Shown here: piece after piece, positions 1 to 13,500 of the stretch
How positions within the stretch are numbered: position 1 is the stretch's first letter
Layout: each line of letters starts with the position of its first letter
Assembly (NCBI GenBank): GCA_907165275.2
Contig: OU015651.1
Location: forward strand, 3,370,501 to 3,434,500
DNA from: Zygaena filipendulae
Lineage: Eukaryota; Arthropoda; Insecta; Lepidoptera; Zygaenidae
Direction: 5' to 3'
DNA: 64,000 nt
Position numbers and translations under genes: made by a program
Notes under the pieces: generated by a model
The model's database searches: none
Seen by the model: only the letters and a program-made list of their open reading frames with translations
What the model was told of the DNA's origin: nothing

Positions 1-7
1 TGTGTAC

Positions 8-1536
8 CTGCGGCGTGCCCCGGTGCAGGTTGTGGTGCACGAGCTCCTGCACCAGGCCGAGGCGGCACAGGCGCGCGCGGTGCTCCGCCTGCGAGGCCAG
101 CGCGCGCAGCAGCGTCAGGCACTGCTCCGCGCACGCCAGCGAACACCCGTAGCAACCGCCGCCGGATTCTACACGACACGCCAATATCAAATATGATAAA
201 TAACAACACATATTACGCATTCGATGCCGAATGCTGAGGGTTTTTCAAAGATATACCAGGGCCCTAATTCACTATGCGTTAAGATAACGCGCCACAAAAA
301 TTGTTTTTCCCTCGCGCTCAAAGAAGTTTCACCTCAAAATAATACCGAATTTATTATATGTAGGTATAAATATAGAATTGCATAGATTATATTGTATAGC
401 TGATGACTTTGGGTGTCCCGATTTGCTAACCGTATCGGACGCCAAAAACTGACGTATGCGGACTCGCCATTATTAAGTTTTGGCAGTATTTTTTTTTTGT
501 TTTTCTATTTCAGAAGAGAATTACAATGAAACAGTGAATATTTACCCTTAGTAAGATCTCCATCGTAGGTTTGTAGTAGTTTAGCATAAACGGGTAGCGT
601 GTCGCCCTCCAATTGTTCACTTTGTGCCCTGTCGTATGACACTAACTCTTTCCTGCGATCGAAATATCAACATTAAAACTTATTTTACTAATTGCTATTT
701 TTTATCACACACACAATTTTGACAGCAAGTCAAGTCTTTTTCGTTTTTCAGCGCAATAAGCTAGATAGCATAATCTTCATTTTGATTTCTAGTAGCAATT
801 TACTTAATAATATGACCTGAGAGTGTGCTAAGATCCTTAGGCCGTATTTAGTCGCTTTAGACGTCTTAAATTCATTTTTTATCAGAACAAATGCGAGCCA
901 CAAATGTGGAACTACTTCTATTGTTTTGTAAGTATCGTATGTAGTATGTAATAGGGATGTTGACAACTTTTGAAAATCAAAATTCTAATTAGTCCGTCAT
1001 TTAGATAATCAAAAATCATTAGACACGTATTTTTTTATTTTTCAAATAAATTAAAATACACAGAGATACAATGTATTAAAGTTTAGGGTGGGGGCTCGTG
1101 ACGTCACTTACCGCTACAAGCCGCCATACAAACTGCACTAGTTAGTGACGTCATGCGAAATTTCAACTCAATGTATCGCCGTTATTTTTTAATTACGTAA
1201 AAAAAGAAAAAATACGTGTCCAATATTTTTTATTAATCTACAAGACGGACTAATAAAAAAAAATTAGTCAAATAGCCTATTGATCATAACTAATAAATTA
1301 ATAATTGTAACAACAGTGGGGTAGCGTGTGGAGTGGCGCGGCGCTGACCTGCACGCGAGCACTTTCTGTATGATCTTGGACAGGTCCTCGAAGTGGCCCT
1401 TGCTGTCGGCGCAGTACTTGTGCGCGAGCGTCTGTATGACGCGGTTGATCTGCGAGCCGCCGCCCAGCGCCGCGTTGCTGTTCTCGTCGCCCGCGCGCGC
1501 CTCCAGCCGGTGCTCGTTGATCTTGTGCAGCAGCGA
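8..1536 (-). CDS. Ubr4: UBR4 exons 70-72 (residues 3827-3978); gene continues beyond the window
   Basis: Exons: 1349-1536, 546-652, 8-168. They read [18 protein letters not shown] and [19 protein letters not shown] (human [17 protein letters not shown]), then [20 protein letters not shown] and [19 protein letters not shown] (human ALATNPALRHILVSQGLI). Exon 71 is AT-richer and easily missed; it is needed to bridge phase 2 of exon 70 and phase 1 before exon 72. The donor of exon 72 (gtacaca) occupies positions 7-1. Intron 70 (653-1348) contains an inverted-repeat MITE. Confidence 0.92.
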
Positions 1537-4500
1537 CTGCCGAAGGGGAGTAGGTATTTTTTTTTTTATGTCATAGGGGGCAAACGGGCAAGTGGTACAC
1601 CTGATGGTAAGTGATTACCGCCGCCCATGGACATCTGCAACACCAGAAGGCATGCAGGTGCGTTGCCGACCTGGAATGGGGATGGGAACTGGCTTTCAAG
1701 TGGGGCTGCCGGAACACACCGTTAGGTGCTTGGCGACAGATTTGCAACTTGAAGGTGGTAGCTAGCCAGCCGGGCACTAGAGAGCACCCTACCACCATGC
1801 TATGGTTTCCTCACGATGTTATTTATGATTGTTACTTAACACTTTCTATACAAACTTAGGGGACCAGTAACAATGCAACTAGTTCTTTACTATACAACGT
1901 GTTACCCGGGATTTCTACATTCACTCAGGTTTTTATTTCATGATAAAAAATATTCCTTTGGGTATTAATTAACTGAATCTATAGCATACATCTACGGTTT
2001 AATCTTATGAATTTCGGAATTCCCTCAAGAACTCTTTGTTCGAGATAAAAAGTATACTATGTCACTCACAGCTCTTTCACCCGCGTTAGTTTTGGAATAG
2101 CCGTGGAAATTCCGGGATAAAAGTACTATTTTTTGTACCTCTGAAAACGGGTATTAAAGATTAAATCACTCAAGTAATTAAGGTGTGAAAGTGTAACAAA
2201 CAAACAAACAAACTCACTTTGGCATTTATTTTGTTGGAATCCTTAGATTAGAATTCCAACATGTGTTTATTAATTTGTTCATTGACATTAACATTTTGAA
2301 ATTACATTCGTTTTGACATTTAATTATTTTGATGAATTGATTGAATTGAATATATTTTGCATGTCACTCAATGACTAGACATTAGAACTTGAATCAATAT
2401 TAACAATGTACCCATCATTTAGTAGAACAATGTCTTATGCAAATAATTGATTATTATCATAATTAACAATATTACATACATAAGGGTCGGATTGACCATC
2501 TCATTTTTTTGGGTTGATCAAAAAAAATTTAAATGTGTAATTAATTCCTCTAAAAAAAACACCACACACCTCGAGCACGGGCTTGTTGGCGACGAGCTGC
2601 CGGTAGACGCGGTCGGCCTTGTCGAGCAGCGCGCCGATGGTGTGCACCATCTTCTTGCGCTCGTCGTCGCTCTCGATGGTGTCGACGGCGCAGCACGGCC
2701 GCGCGCTCAGCGTGTAGTCGAACTTGGCGTACTTGCAGAAGCCGCACGCGTGGCACAGGAACGGGTCCTTCTCGTCGTAGTTTATCGCTCTGTTGGGAAA
2801 AGGTTGTTGTTGTATACTCTTTGTAACGTACCCTATATCCTATTCGAAGACCAAACTCGACTTGTAACCATTATATAAAATAGCTGTCCCCCGATGTATT
2901 CATCCGCGTCAAACACTTTGTGTTAGGATGAAAAATATCTTTCACACAGTGAATGAACTACTGTAAGTTCCTAAAATCGATTCAGTAGTTTTGAGATAAT
3001 CTCCTATATACGGACTTAAAAAACTTACCTTTTTGTAATATTATACATTTATACTAGATAGCAAAAGACCAAATATAGAAACCACTGAGGTTGTCAAAAC
3101 TATAATAAGAGAAGCCTGCTACTATGTGACCAACACATCTCAGAGAAAATCAACAAATTATTCGAACATAGATTTAGTCCATTGTAGTTTCAACACACAC
3201 GTACATAATGTCCAAATTATTATTATTCAAAATAGGTTATAATATACTCACCGGCACTTGTGACATTGGAACACATTTTCGCCGCAGTTAGCGCACACGC
3301 CAGGGTTGGCCGGCACGGATTGAGAGCAACGTGGGCACTGAAGCGATTCCCCTAAGGACATAAGCGCAACATCGACACAATTATTCACAAGAAACGGGAA
3401 CGTATCTAAGTTAAACCGATAGAAACGTGTCTGTCACAATATGTGACAACCAATCGTATTCATTAGGGTATATTCGGCCTGTCGCGTTATTTATTCGATA
3501 TTTTCGCCACCGTTCAGCAGCCATTTTGTTTTCCAAGAAAGAAGCTGGTTTTCGAGAGAGAATCATGTTTTATCTTGGGAAACTTCTAACTTGTCATTGG
3601 TGTTTCGCCATAATTACTTTAATTGCTAAAATACGTACATCGGCGGAATTAAATGCGATAAATCGCGATAGATTGCTATAATTGAAGATGAATAAGAAGA
3701 AGGTTATATTCCAGTAAATTTAAATTTCAACTAGGTGCCATGTGGTGAACTCTCACCCACACACTCCTTAGCCTTGGATAAACCTGTGCCCCAACAATGG
3801 GGAGAACTATGGCTATCTTCTCCTATCAGTTGCAAGTGTTCTTAATTGTGATACAGGACACAGAGCACAGTTTCCAAGTGTTATTTGAAGTTTTAAGTGA
3901 TGGACGATAGTCCCAGTATGTCTCACCAGTAGCCTGTTGGTTCTCATAGAAGTCAGCATACTCCATCATGAGATTGCAAGCGACGATAGGTAGCGGGAAG
4001 TCCACGCGCACCTCCGACTGGCCCGACTGCAGCTGCACGCGCTTGGCCTTGTGCCACATGCCTGCGATCACACATCAACATCAACCAAACGACGCGAACG
4101 AGACGTTCCACTAATTTTTTTTTTAACCAATCGGTCGAACAGTTGTCTGTAATCTTACCCGATGGAAAGCGACGACTTTTCGTTCAACAAAATTAAATGT
4201 TGAGACACAAACTTTTGTTCAACGAGAAAATATCGCCGAACATCGAGCTACGATTTACTGAAGCATAGGGTTTTTTCTACAAATATTTGAAAACTCTTGA
4301 ATGTTTCAAACTAACTAACTTTTTTTATAATAATGTAACACAAACAAAAAGCAGTTTCTATTAAAAAAATATGAATTCATGTAAAAAGTAACCGTAACGA
4401 TGCTCTTTATAAAAACGAAATTGTCTATGAACATGCACAAAAAGCGCACGCACACACGCGAGACATAAACGCGGTCGGCGCGTCGTCAACTCACCGGGCT

Positions 4501-7500
4501 TGTTCTTGAGCTCCTGCACCGCCTGCACGGTGCGGTTGTTGTAGTAGAAGTTGATGGTGCGCACCATCTTGCTGCGCTTGATGTCGCCGATGCGCAGGCT
4601 GATGCGGCTGATCATGTGGCTGTTCACCAGCTTCACTATTTGCGTGGTGGTCGTGAACTTCGAGTCGATCTGCGGCGTGCGGACGCGGTCAGCTCGCATT
4701 TATTATTGCCGTTAGTACGCGTAGCGTCATGTCACACGCTGGGCGACGAGTGGAGGGCGAACAGGCGCGGATACACCCCCCCCCCCGAGTCAAAAATAAG
4801 CTTGTTCCCCTAACATCTTTCAATCAAAAATCAACTCCTATAAAAGTTTTATACACATTCAAATCAAATGTTAAGAATAAAAATTACTGCCCCAGTTCCC
4901 AGCTGCATCAATTCGAAACCAGATCTTTTATGTATCCGCGCCTGATGATACGCTTTGTAAGTTGTATTGTATACTCATACTCGTTCATTACTTTAAAAGT
5001 CTACAAATCTTTGACGAAAAATAATAACCATAAACATTTTATACTTAAAGTACAAATTATTAAAGTAAATGAGAATAACACCATTAACTTACTTTGATGG
5101 TGGGCAGCTTGATGGTGGCCATGGGCACCTCGGGGTTGTTGCACACGAGGCACGGCTCCGACTCCAGGTAGTAGCCGTCCAGCTCCACGTAGGCGCCGAG
5201 CGCCGCGTACAGCGCCGCGTTGCCGTGCGACGCCAGCAGCGCGTTCTGGTTGCGCAGCAGCTCCACCGCGCTGCCCAGGTACTTCTGCAGCGGGCACGGG
5301 ACGGGACACGGGCCAACATTATCGCATTGGACACTTTGAATCAGCTGCCTATAGTTTATTTTATACACGGAGAGTTTATCGAACAAAAATGGCAATTTCT
5401 TGCTAGGCAATAAACAATGCCGCGTTATGTGACCTAAATGACTGGAGTTTCGCCTGGCAAAAGCATTTATCACCACGTAAAATCGATCGTCGCCCCGGTA
5501 TTAACAAACTCAAACGAAATTCGCCACTCAAACGGGGATCTTGAGGGAGGGACTTGTTCAAGTCACGCATCGAAACGTGATTCTCAGTAATACAAATGTT
5601 TAGAAAAATTTACATACATATTGTGTTATCGACCTACGAATGTTCGTCTGTAGTGCAACCAATGAGAAACTATTTTTAACCTAGTTGACATTCGAACTTG
5701 ATCATAGTTTGAATGATACGATTTTCTTATAAAAACAACCGCAGTTAAGAATAGGTGCAAATTTCTTGCGTAAATTCTTGTAAATTATGCATGATGTACG
5801 TTTATTTTATAAAAAAAAAATATTTGGGGCCTGTGCGTAACTGAAACCCACGACTCAAGTAAAAAGACTGTCTACAAAAATACTGATGAATTAATTACTA
5901 AACCAGGATACACTCTCAAGTCTCAGTGCGATCAGTTAAAGTCCCCACCTCGGTGTCGACGCTGGGCGTCTTGAGGGTGAAGTAGCCGAGCAGGTCGACG
6001 AACTGCGCAGACTTGCGCCCGTACTGGGGCAGCGCGGGCCACACGCCCCACAGCAGCGACACCAGCTGCTGCTGCTCCTGCAGCGACGAGTTGCTGCACC
6101 GAGGGAGGACGGTTAAAGCGCTTTTTTTGTAAACAACAAACCACCGCACGATGCGACTGACAGTCAAGACCACAGGCACAAGCGTTATTACCGCAAAAAG
6201 ATAAAAAATGCAGCATACTCGAAACAGACGCGTTCGCAAAAAGTATTATATCCAGATTCATCATTACGGGAGATCGGAAGGTGCACAAAAAAGACAGCTA
6301 ATTTAGATTGTAATATTAGACTTCACATAGTATCGTCACATTTTATTGCAGTTGCCCTCAGTGTACATAGACGTAGACTATAGAGAATATAATAAACTTC
6401 ACAAAACTAGGCCTTCTCAAGAAAAAATAAAGCGACTGTGCGACCGAAACCGATCTCTTTTCTATAAATCTAGCCCCGAAACTCCCGCTGTGTTCTGCGC
6501 CAATCAGAGTACCAGAAAGAAAGAGATTGGCCGTGCGATCACGTTGTCTCTCTCACATCTGTCTGCGCATAATAGAACTGTTTTGCATTCCAACAAAACA
6601 GATATTATGTGTATGAAAAAACACACAGCGTTGTTTGAAGAAGCAGTCGTGGGATTTTGCCAATATCTCAGTAAATAGTACGAACTTACCGACATTTTCC
6701 GCCTTTTATGCTCCCGCTCTTTACCTCAGCACTCAGCAGCAGGGCGCCGGCTTGTCTTTGGCGCGGTGTCATCTGTCACTCATAGAAGTCTTCAAACTTA
6801 CCAGCAAGTATTCTACTGCAACGCTGTGTGTTTTTTCATACACATAATATCTGTTTTGTTGGAATGCAAAACAGTTCTATTATGTGTTCTTTCAAAACAC
6901 ACAGCGTTGTTTGAAGACATGTTTGTTATCTGCTGGTGAAAGAGGTCTGAATATCTGAAGAAGGCAGACGCTATGTGATTTATTTCATACAGTACATTAT
7001 GGTTAGGTATATGAATATTCTAAAAAGAATGTACTACACTATACCCATGATATACTTATCTCATTACATAATAGATTTGAGAATCTTAATGAATTATGCA
7101 ATAAAATTACCATCATAATCTAATACTACAAATAAAAATAACTTGAAGCAATTATTCAAAAGGAATTCAGAAATTAACAAGGTTTGATATTCTTGATAAT
7201 ATACCAAGACAGTTTGAAGTGTGGACACACTAGATATAGGAAGTTATCTGACAACTTACCATCTTTTTAAACTGTGAAAAAGATCTGCAAATAAGTTCAA
7301 ATTGTCTTTATCTAACCAACATTCTCCTGGATTAGCTGGTTTAATTATGCCTGTGATAAGATATAATCAATCTTGGTAACTCAGTCTTCTCAGAACTTCT
7401 GATTTCTATAATCTGAGACTGGGCATGTGTTCTTATCAACTAACGATAAGTGTCTTTTCAATAGTGAGCACTGTACTTCTTTTGAATTTGTCTTCATACT

Positions 7501-10500
7501 GTTAAAACTATTAATTTGCTTTCTGAAATCTGAATCATTAATACTGAAACACACCCCTTTGAACCCTGAATCTGCTTGTGTGTTCAAAATAATAATAATG
7601 ATAAACTCTACAGAAATGGAAAAAGTATGCACTTGTTTTATAAACTAATCAAATAAGACTGTATCTTAGCAGTTAGCACAGATAAAAACTTAAGTAGCTT
7701 CACAATCGAGAATCTAAACCTCTCAATCTAAGGCAGGTGATATTTCTCTGCCTTAATGTTTAAGTCACTTTTGAGTCATCTTGTCTTTGGGTGGTAGACT
7801 TCTTTGACTGAATACCTTGTCACACAGTGCCTGTGGAGGCTAGAATTGAATCTTTTATGTCTTGCTTAATAAATTATTCTGGCTCTGTGACCCCCTATAT
7901 GTGTAGGTTTAGTATAATCAGTGTCCTCCTTGTTAATAAGTATATTATCTTATCTTATGATTTCTTTAAATTTGCTTCACTGCATCTACTGTCTTATTTA
8001 TTATTTTATTTTTATTATTTATTAATATTATTATTTATTTATCTATTATTATTATTATAATTGTTCTTTTTTTTTTTTTTTTTTAATAATATTTAAATTA
8101 TCATTAATACTTATTATATTTTTTTTTATTTTTATTATCTGTATAGATTTAAATAACTTTAACTATCCATATTAGAATCGTAATTTAGTTATTACTAAAT
8201 TAATTATTTTTAGTAGGTCTTTTAAATTGAAATAGAATTTGTATTATATAGGTAAGTATTTACCCAGGTCAGACTTTATCATATTTAGGTACATAATTTT
8301 GTTAATGTTTTATATCCTTTGTTTTCTTTTTAGTAAGATTTGTCTACAATACCATGACAATAATTTGTTCATCTTTTCTTCTGCTCATAGTTAGGAAGAG
8401 CTTTCATTCAGAATTAAGTTCACTCTTATTTTATTTATAACATTAACACATTACTTAACCATGTCTTTGTACATGTTTGTGTAAAATAAAAATTATCAGA
8501 ATTCTTGACTAGGTAAATGATTAATTCATTAATCTCGTCATTTATAGAAATAGATGTAGGTACCGTTCTGCAGTGTGATAGTTTACTCGAGTACCTACTA
8601 CTGCTTTATGGAGAAAAGTTGTATTGCATGTAGTGGTAACCTTTAGAATTATTCGGTCCTAAATTCCTTCCAGATAAACTATCTTTTTATCTTGGGTCAA
8701 AAGTTATTTACAGTATTCTAAAACTCATGTGAGCGGAATCACAGTACCTGGCCTTTATGTGTACTTGGGGTCGTGGCACTCGTGGTATAGATTATACTTG
8801 TGGTACAATTCTTCGCCACAAAGTTCACAAGACTGAAACCACAGAGAACAGCTGGTAGTCTGGAATAAATTAACCATTAAAACTACACAAATCTAGGGTA
8901 ATAAAGGTATAAGGTCATAAACACCCTAGTCTTAAGTTAATGCCACAACAAATGTGGTTATTTTGAACCCTTTTTAAAAGTATATCTTTAAAACAGTGGA
9001 ACACAATGTGTATAATATTAACTGTACTACACTAGGGATAGCCCTGAATTCTTGGTGAATACAGTTCGATAAATTTGTCCCTGAGGCACAAGATAACTGA
9101 AATCAAGATAAAAGTGGCCCTGCCTCCAGCTCTTTGTCTTTGTCAGTTGTCTGTAAACTAGTGACTGTAGACCCTACCTACCCCCCCCCCCCCCCCTCTC
9201 ATGCTAGAGGCTGGAGGTTCGACATCTGGGGAGGATCTTCTTCCTGGAAATGCATCAGGTAGTTAGGTAGGTAATCTAGGATACTGGTTGTATCAGTCTT
9301 TACACCTTCACATCTGTTGGCCACCTGTCAACATCTGTGTTTAATGTGGTGCAACCCTGATCTAAATTACTAGTGACGTTACTAGTGATCTAACAATTTT
9401 TATCTTTGACAGAATGTGTAGCCGAAATATTTTCGCAGCCCCTGTGTCCTGTGCCCTTGCCTGTACTTGTCCCAAGTGACGTATTGTCGCACAACGGCCG
9501 ACATATTTGACGCACTGAGGTCCACGTCTAGGACGCCCCACCTTTTGAATCTGGCCTCCGAGGCCTGGGGCAACATATGCCCTTCCGGCATGCTATGTCT
9601 TTTTTTTTTTTTTTTTTTTTTGTAGGCGGCACAAAGGTTCATGTCCAAGAAGGTCCACTTTTAGAGCCTTGGCCTCCGAGGCCTTGTAGCAATATGCAAC
9701 CTTCCGGCACGGGTCTGTTATAGGCAGCAAAACAAAAGTCCACATGTAAGATACCCCACTTTTGGAATATGGCCTCCGAGGCCTGGGGTAACAGGCACCA
9801 TTCCGGTACCAGTTTGTTTTTCTGATCTGCATTCAACAATGCCAATATTACTGCAATTTTTACATTATAACATTTCAAGAGGTAAACCGCAGCTAGAGTC
9901 AAGTTTATCTGTCAAATCTCCAGGCTGCTGGTTAGGTTTAGAGGTGCTGCTAGTAAGCTGATCGTTCATTCGTTCTACCCTCCTCCTGTTTCAAGTAGGT
10001 AAGCTATTTTATTTAGAGTAAGCAAAAAACTTCTGTTAGGTCTGCTGAGGTACATAAGAGGTAGGCCTCTTATGTTAAATATAGAATTTTTATTATTCCC
10101 TTTCTGACAGGTAAAAATCCTTCTTTAAGGGGAACAGGTAAAAGCCTTCAACACACACCCGCTGTGTCTCTGCTAGGAAACTAGGTTACCTGACTTTGTC
10201 TTGTTACCACTCTGTTTATACTTGTGGCAGTACTAGTAGTGTTACATAATATTAGCATCTAGCTCCTTGACAAACTAGAGCCAAAGGCAGTAGTAACACG
10301 CCAGTGCCTAGGCTGGCCCTGACCTAATGTTTTTGGGAATATTTGAAGGCAATGTAGTCACCCTTCTGAACTGGTGAGATTGACTAGTAAAAAATTAATA
10401 ATACAATAAAAACTGATTCTATTCTTTAAACTTAGGCATTTTAATCCTATTTTAACTTTCTTTAACACAACTTACAAGAAATGGTCTAACTGACACAAAA

Positions 10501-13500
10501 TAACAGAAGTATAAAATTAATATTTATAAACCAAAATCTCCCAGATAGGTATTATACCTGTTAAGAATTTTCATAACTCCTTTACTACCTTAAATTATCT
10601 GGATTGGTAGGTAACAGGTGGATTGTGACACAAAGAAACTGTTTTACTTTATGTAGGTACCTTTGTTTCTACATAAAACATACTAATTTATATTTTTATA
10701 CAGGTATATTTTCCAAAAGGATGTAGGAACACAAGCTCCACAAAGTTGTCTTTTAACAGGTTGTAAAGGATAGACCAGAAAACTTTATTACTTGTAATAA
10801 ATATATACCAGCTAAAATAAGATTCAATTGGATTCAATTGTCACCGAGTAGTAAGAAATTAAATTCACTGTCCTTCAAAGGTTGGAAGAAATATAGATTC
10901 TAACACTGTAGTCCTGTCATGCAACTCCTCTTCCACCTAGTTAGTAACTGCTGTTAACATCTTGGGGGCCGCTGATAGCCCAATCGAGACATTTATTACC
11001 TTAAATTTAACAAATTTTGGTAAAGCAGTACCTGATTGTAGGTATTTTCTCAAAGTGAATAGCAGTATTTAGTTTAAACTGCTAAAGGAATTTTAGTGCC
11101 CTAGACCTTCTATATAAGCTTTTGGTGATAATTTCTAACTCCTGCACTTCCACAAATGCCTTTGCTATAATTATAGTTGTATTTCAAAATTCTGTTTTTT
11201 GTCAACCGTTTGTTGATGATGTAGGTAGGAGAGATCTAGTCCTGGTGTCATATACCTGATATATGACTTACCTGGTTACTTAAACTTTCAGTTCGAGGAT
11301 CCGATCCTCGATTTAAGTTTAGATCGCTTGTTAATCAGCGACGAGGCGGCGCTCTTCTCCATCTAGGATGAAGAGCGTGGTCCTTTTATTTTTTATCGAT
11401 TTAATTTTTATACGGTAGAGGTACCGAGAAGGCGAAATTTGAAAGGATTTTAAACCCAAATTCCAAATTGGAAGCAACTTAGGTACTTTATTAGCGGTGC
11501 CGGCACGTTGCAATTTCCCGGCACAAATTCTTCGAAACTACGCGTACTCTTTCGTAATAAACACAGTAAACTTATGCTCTGAGCATTAATTAACACTTTT
11601 TATGCAAATATTTCCGAAAAAACATTGGTAATATCATGTAATTTTACATAAAATCGCGAAAGGAAAATTTTGTATGCATTAGCGGCAAAATCTTTAGACG
11701 CTATGAGTGACAGATGACACCGCGCCAAAGACAAGCCGGCGCCCTGCTGCTGAGTGCTGAGGTAAAGAGCGGGAGCATAAAAGGCGGAAAATGTCGGTAA
11801 GTTCGTACTATTTACTGAGATATTGGCAAAATCCCACGACTGCTTCTTCAAACAACGCTGTGTGTTTTGAAAGAACACATAATATTATTTACTTCACAGC
11901 TGGATAGGGAACGCTCAGTCAATATATTATGTCTATGGTTGTGCAACGCCGTCTTAGTATTTCCATTATGATATTCAAAGTCCAAGTCAAATAATTTACC
12001 ACCCATTAAATATCCACCATTCAATGCCGCTAGTTTCAAAGTAGGTACTCAAACTTTCGTCATCACTCACTTATAGATTGCAAGTAGGAGAGCGTGGGCC
12101 TGCCAGCGGACCGCTGTGGAGTTGGTCTCTAGCAGGAACGTCTTGACGAACTGACTGAGCTCGCTCGTTGTAACCTGCATACAACAAACGAAATTGAAGC
12201 TATCCTACCATACAATACGTATATAGATAACCTAAATTCACAGAACTACAAGATACACATGTAGCAAACCCTTTGGAATATTCTAGGAAAGTGTTTTTAA
12301 TATGTCAAAACAAATTGAAAAAAAATTGAAAAGTTGCGCTTGCAATTGCAGCAGTGGTTCTCATGTAATGGCCTTATATTAAATTTAACAAAATCAAACG
12401 TAATACTTTTTTCTGGGAGATCAGTACCACGCCCTATTTGCATAAATAGCTCCATTCCGTTATCAAACAATTGTAAATTTCTTGGATTTACGCTGGACAA
12501 CAACTTAAATTGGAAACTACACACTCAGACCTTATGTGACAGACTAAGTAGTGCAGCCTATGCAATGCGAAAACTGAGGCCCCTTATCTCGGACAGTGTG
12601 CTGAAACAGACATATTTCGCACATTTTCATTCACTGCTGTCGTACGGCACAATCCTTTGGGGTAACTCAACGGATTCAGATCGTGTGTTCGTGTTACAAA
12701 AGCGAGCAATAAGAATACTCTCCTCTGTGAAACCTGGACATTCGTGTAAAACCCTCTTCAAACAGCATAAAATAATGACATTATATTCGTTGTACTTGTT
12801 TCAAATTATTATGTACGTAAGACAAAATCTCCAATGTTTTCAACGCAGGCAAGGTGGAGCACATAAGTTACGTAACGAAGGGCGACTTATGGTAGTGCCG
12901 CGTCACACCAAACTCGCTACAAAAAACCCTCGCGTTATCGGTCCCACGTATTACGAACACCTCCCTGCGGATATCCGTGATGAAAACAATGACGAAACAT
13001 TTAGTCGCCGACTGAAAAACCTCTTGTTGGATAACGTACTATACTCTGTTGACGATTTTCTAAAAATGAAGTTTGCTTAATTACACTGTGTACACTTTTA
13101 TCTATTGTTTTATCTAATGTAAAATTCTTGACATGTACCTATTATTTAAATTGACATAACTATTGTTTCTATTTATATTCAATTCTAATGACGATCCCTT
13201 TGACGAATAACACTGTGTATATTATGTATATACTGTTAATGATGTTAAAGCGAAATAAATAAACAAAAAAAAAAAAACAAAAAAAAATTTAAAAAAGTAA
13301 GAATAGTGGCTAACTCGGGGTACGTACGTTAGTAAGGATTTGTTGTACGAGCTGCGGCACTTTGTGCTCCTGGAACTTGGAACCGTCTGATATGAACGCA
13401 TCGCTGTCCGCGCTGCGCTCTCGTTCCGGCCAGTCGTTTGAAGTCTGACAAAGAATAAGATAAGAAATAAGATCTTTTATGCACCCCACTCATGAACGAA

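Larger units (their letters stand above)
6571..11885 (+). mobile_element. Large TIR element, copy A (~5.3 kb)
   Basis: The two ends share an inverted sequence of about 180 bp: gtttgaagaagcagtcgtgg near 6634 on the plus strand, and its complement near 11850. The body reappears in reverse complement at 41118-46507, matching base for base over long stretches with small indels. There is no intact long ORF. It contains homopolymer C and T tracts, three ~105-bp tandem units (9553-9790), and a small Cys/His exon-like ORF (minus, about 8757-8845). Length, TIRs and low coding content fit a decayed or non-autonomous DNA transposon. The superfamily is not recognised, and no clear target-site duplication is seen. 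It sits in UBR4 intron 63. Confidence 0.85.

Noticed and set aside
9181..9196. Poly-C/poly-G tract as a G-quadruplex regulatory element
   Set aside because: It lies inside a decayed transposon, mirrors 43812-43828 in the other copy with a different length, and shows no link to the gene.
12334..13080. 248-codon ORF as a host gene
   Set aside because: Its peptide order is that of a LINE reverse transcriptase C-terminus, with an A-rich tail after a short 3' UTR and no start or upstream domains.
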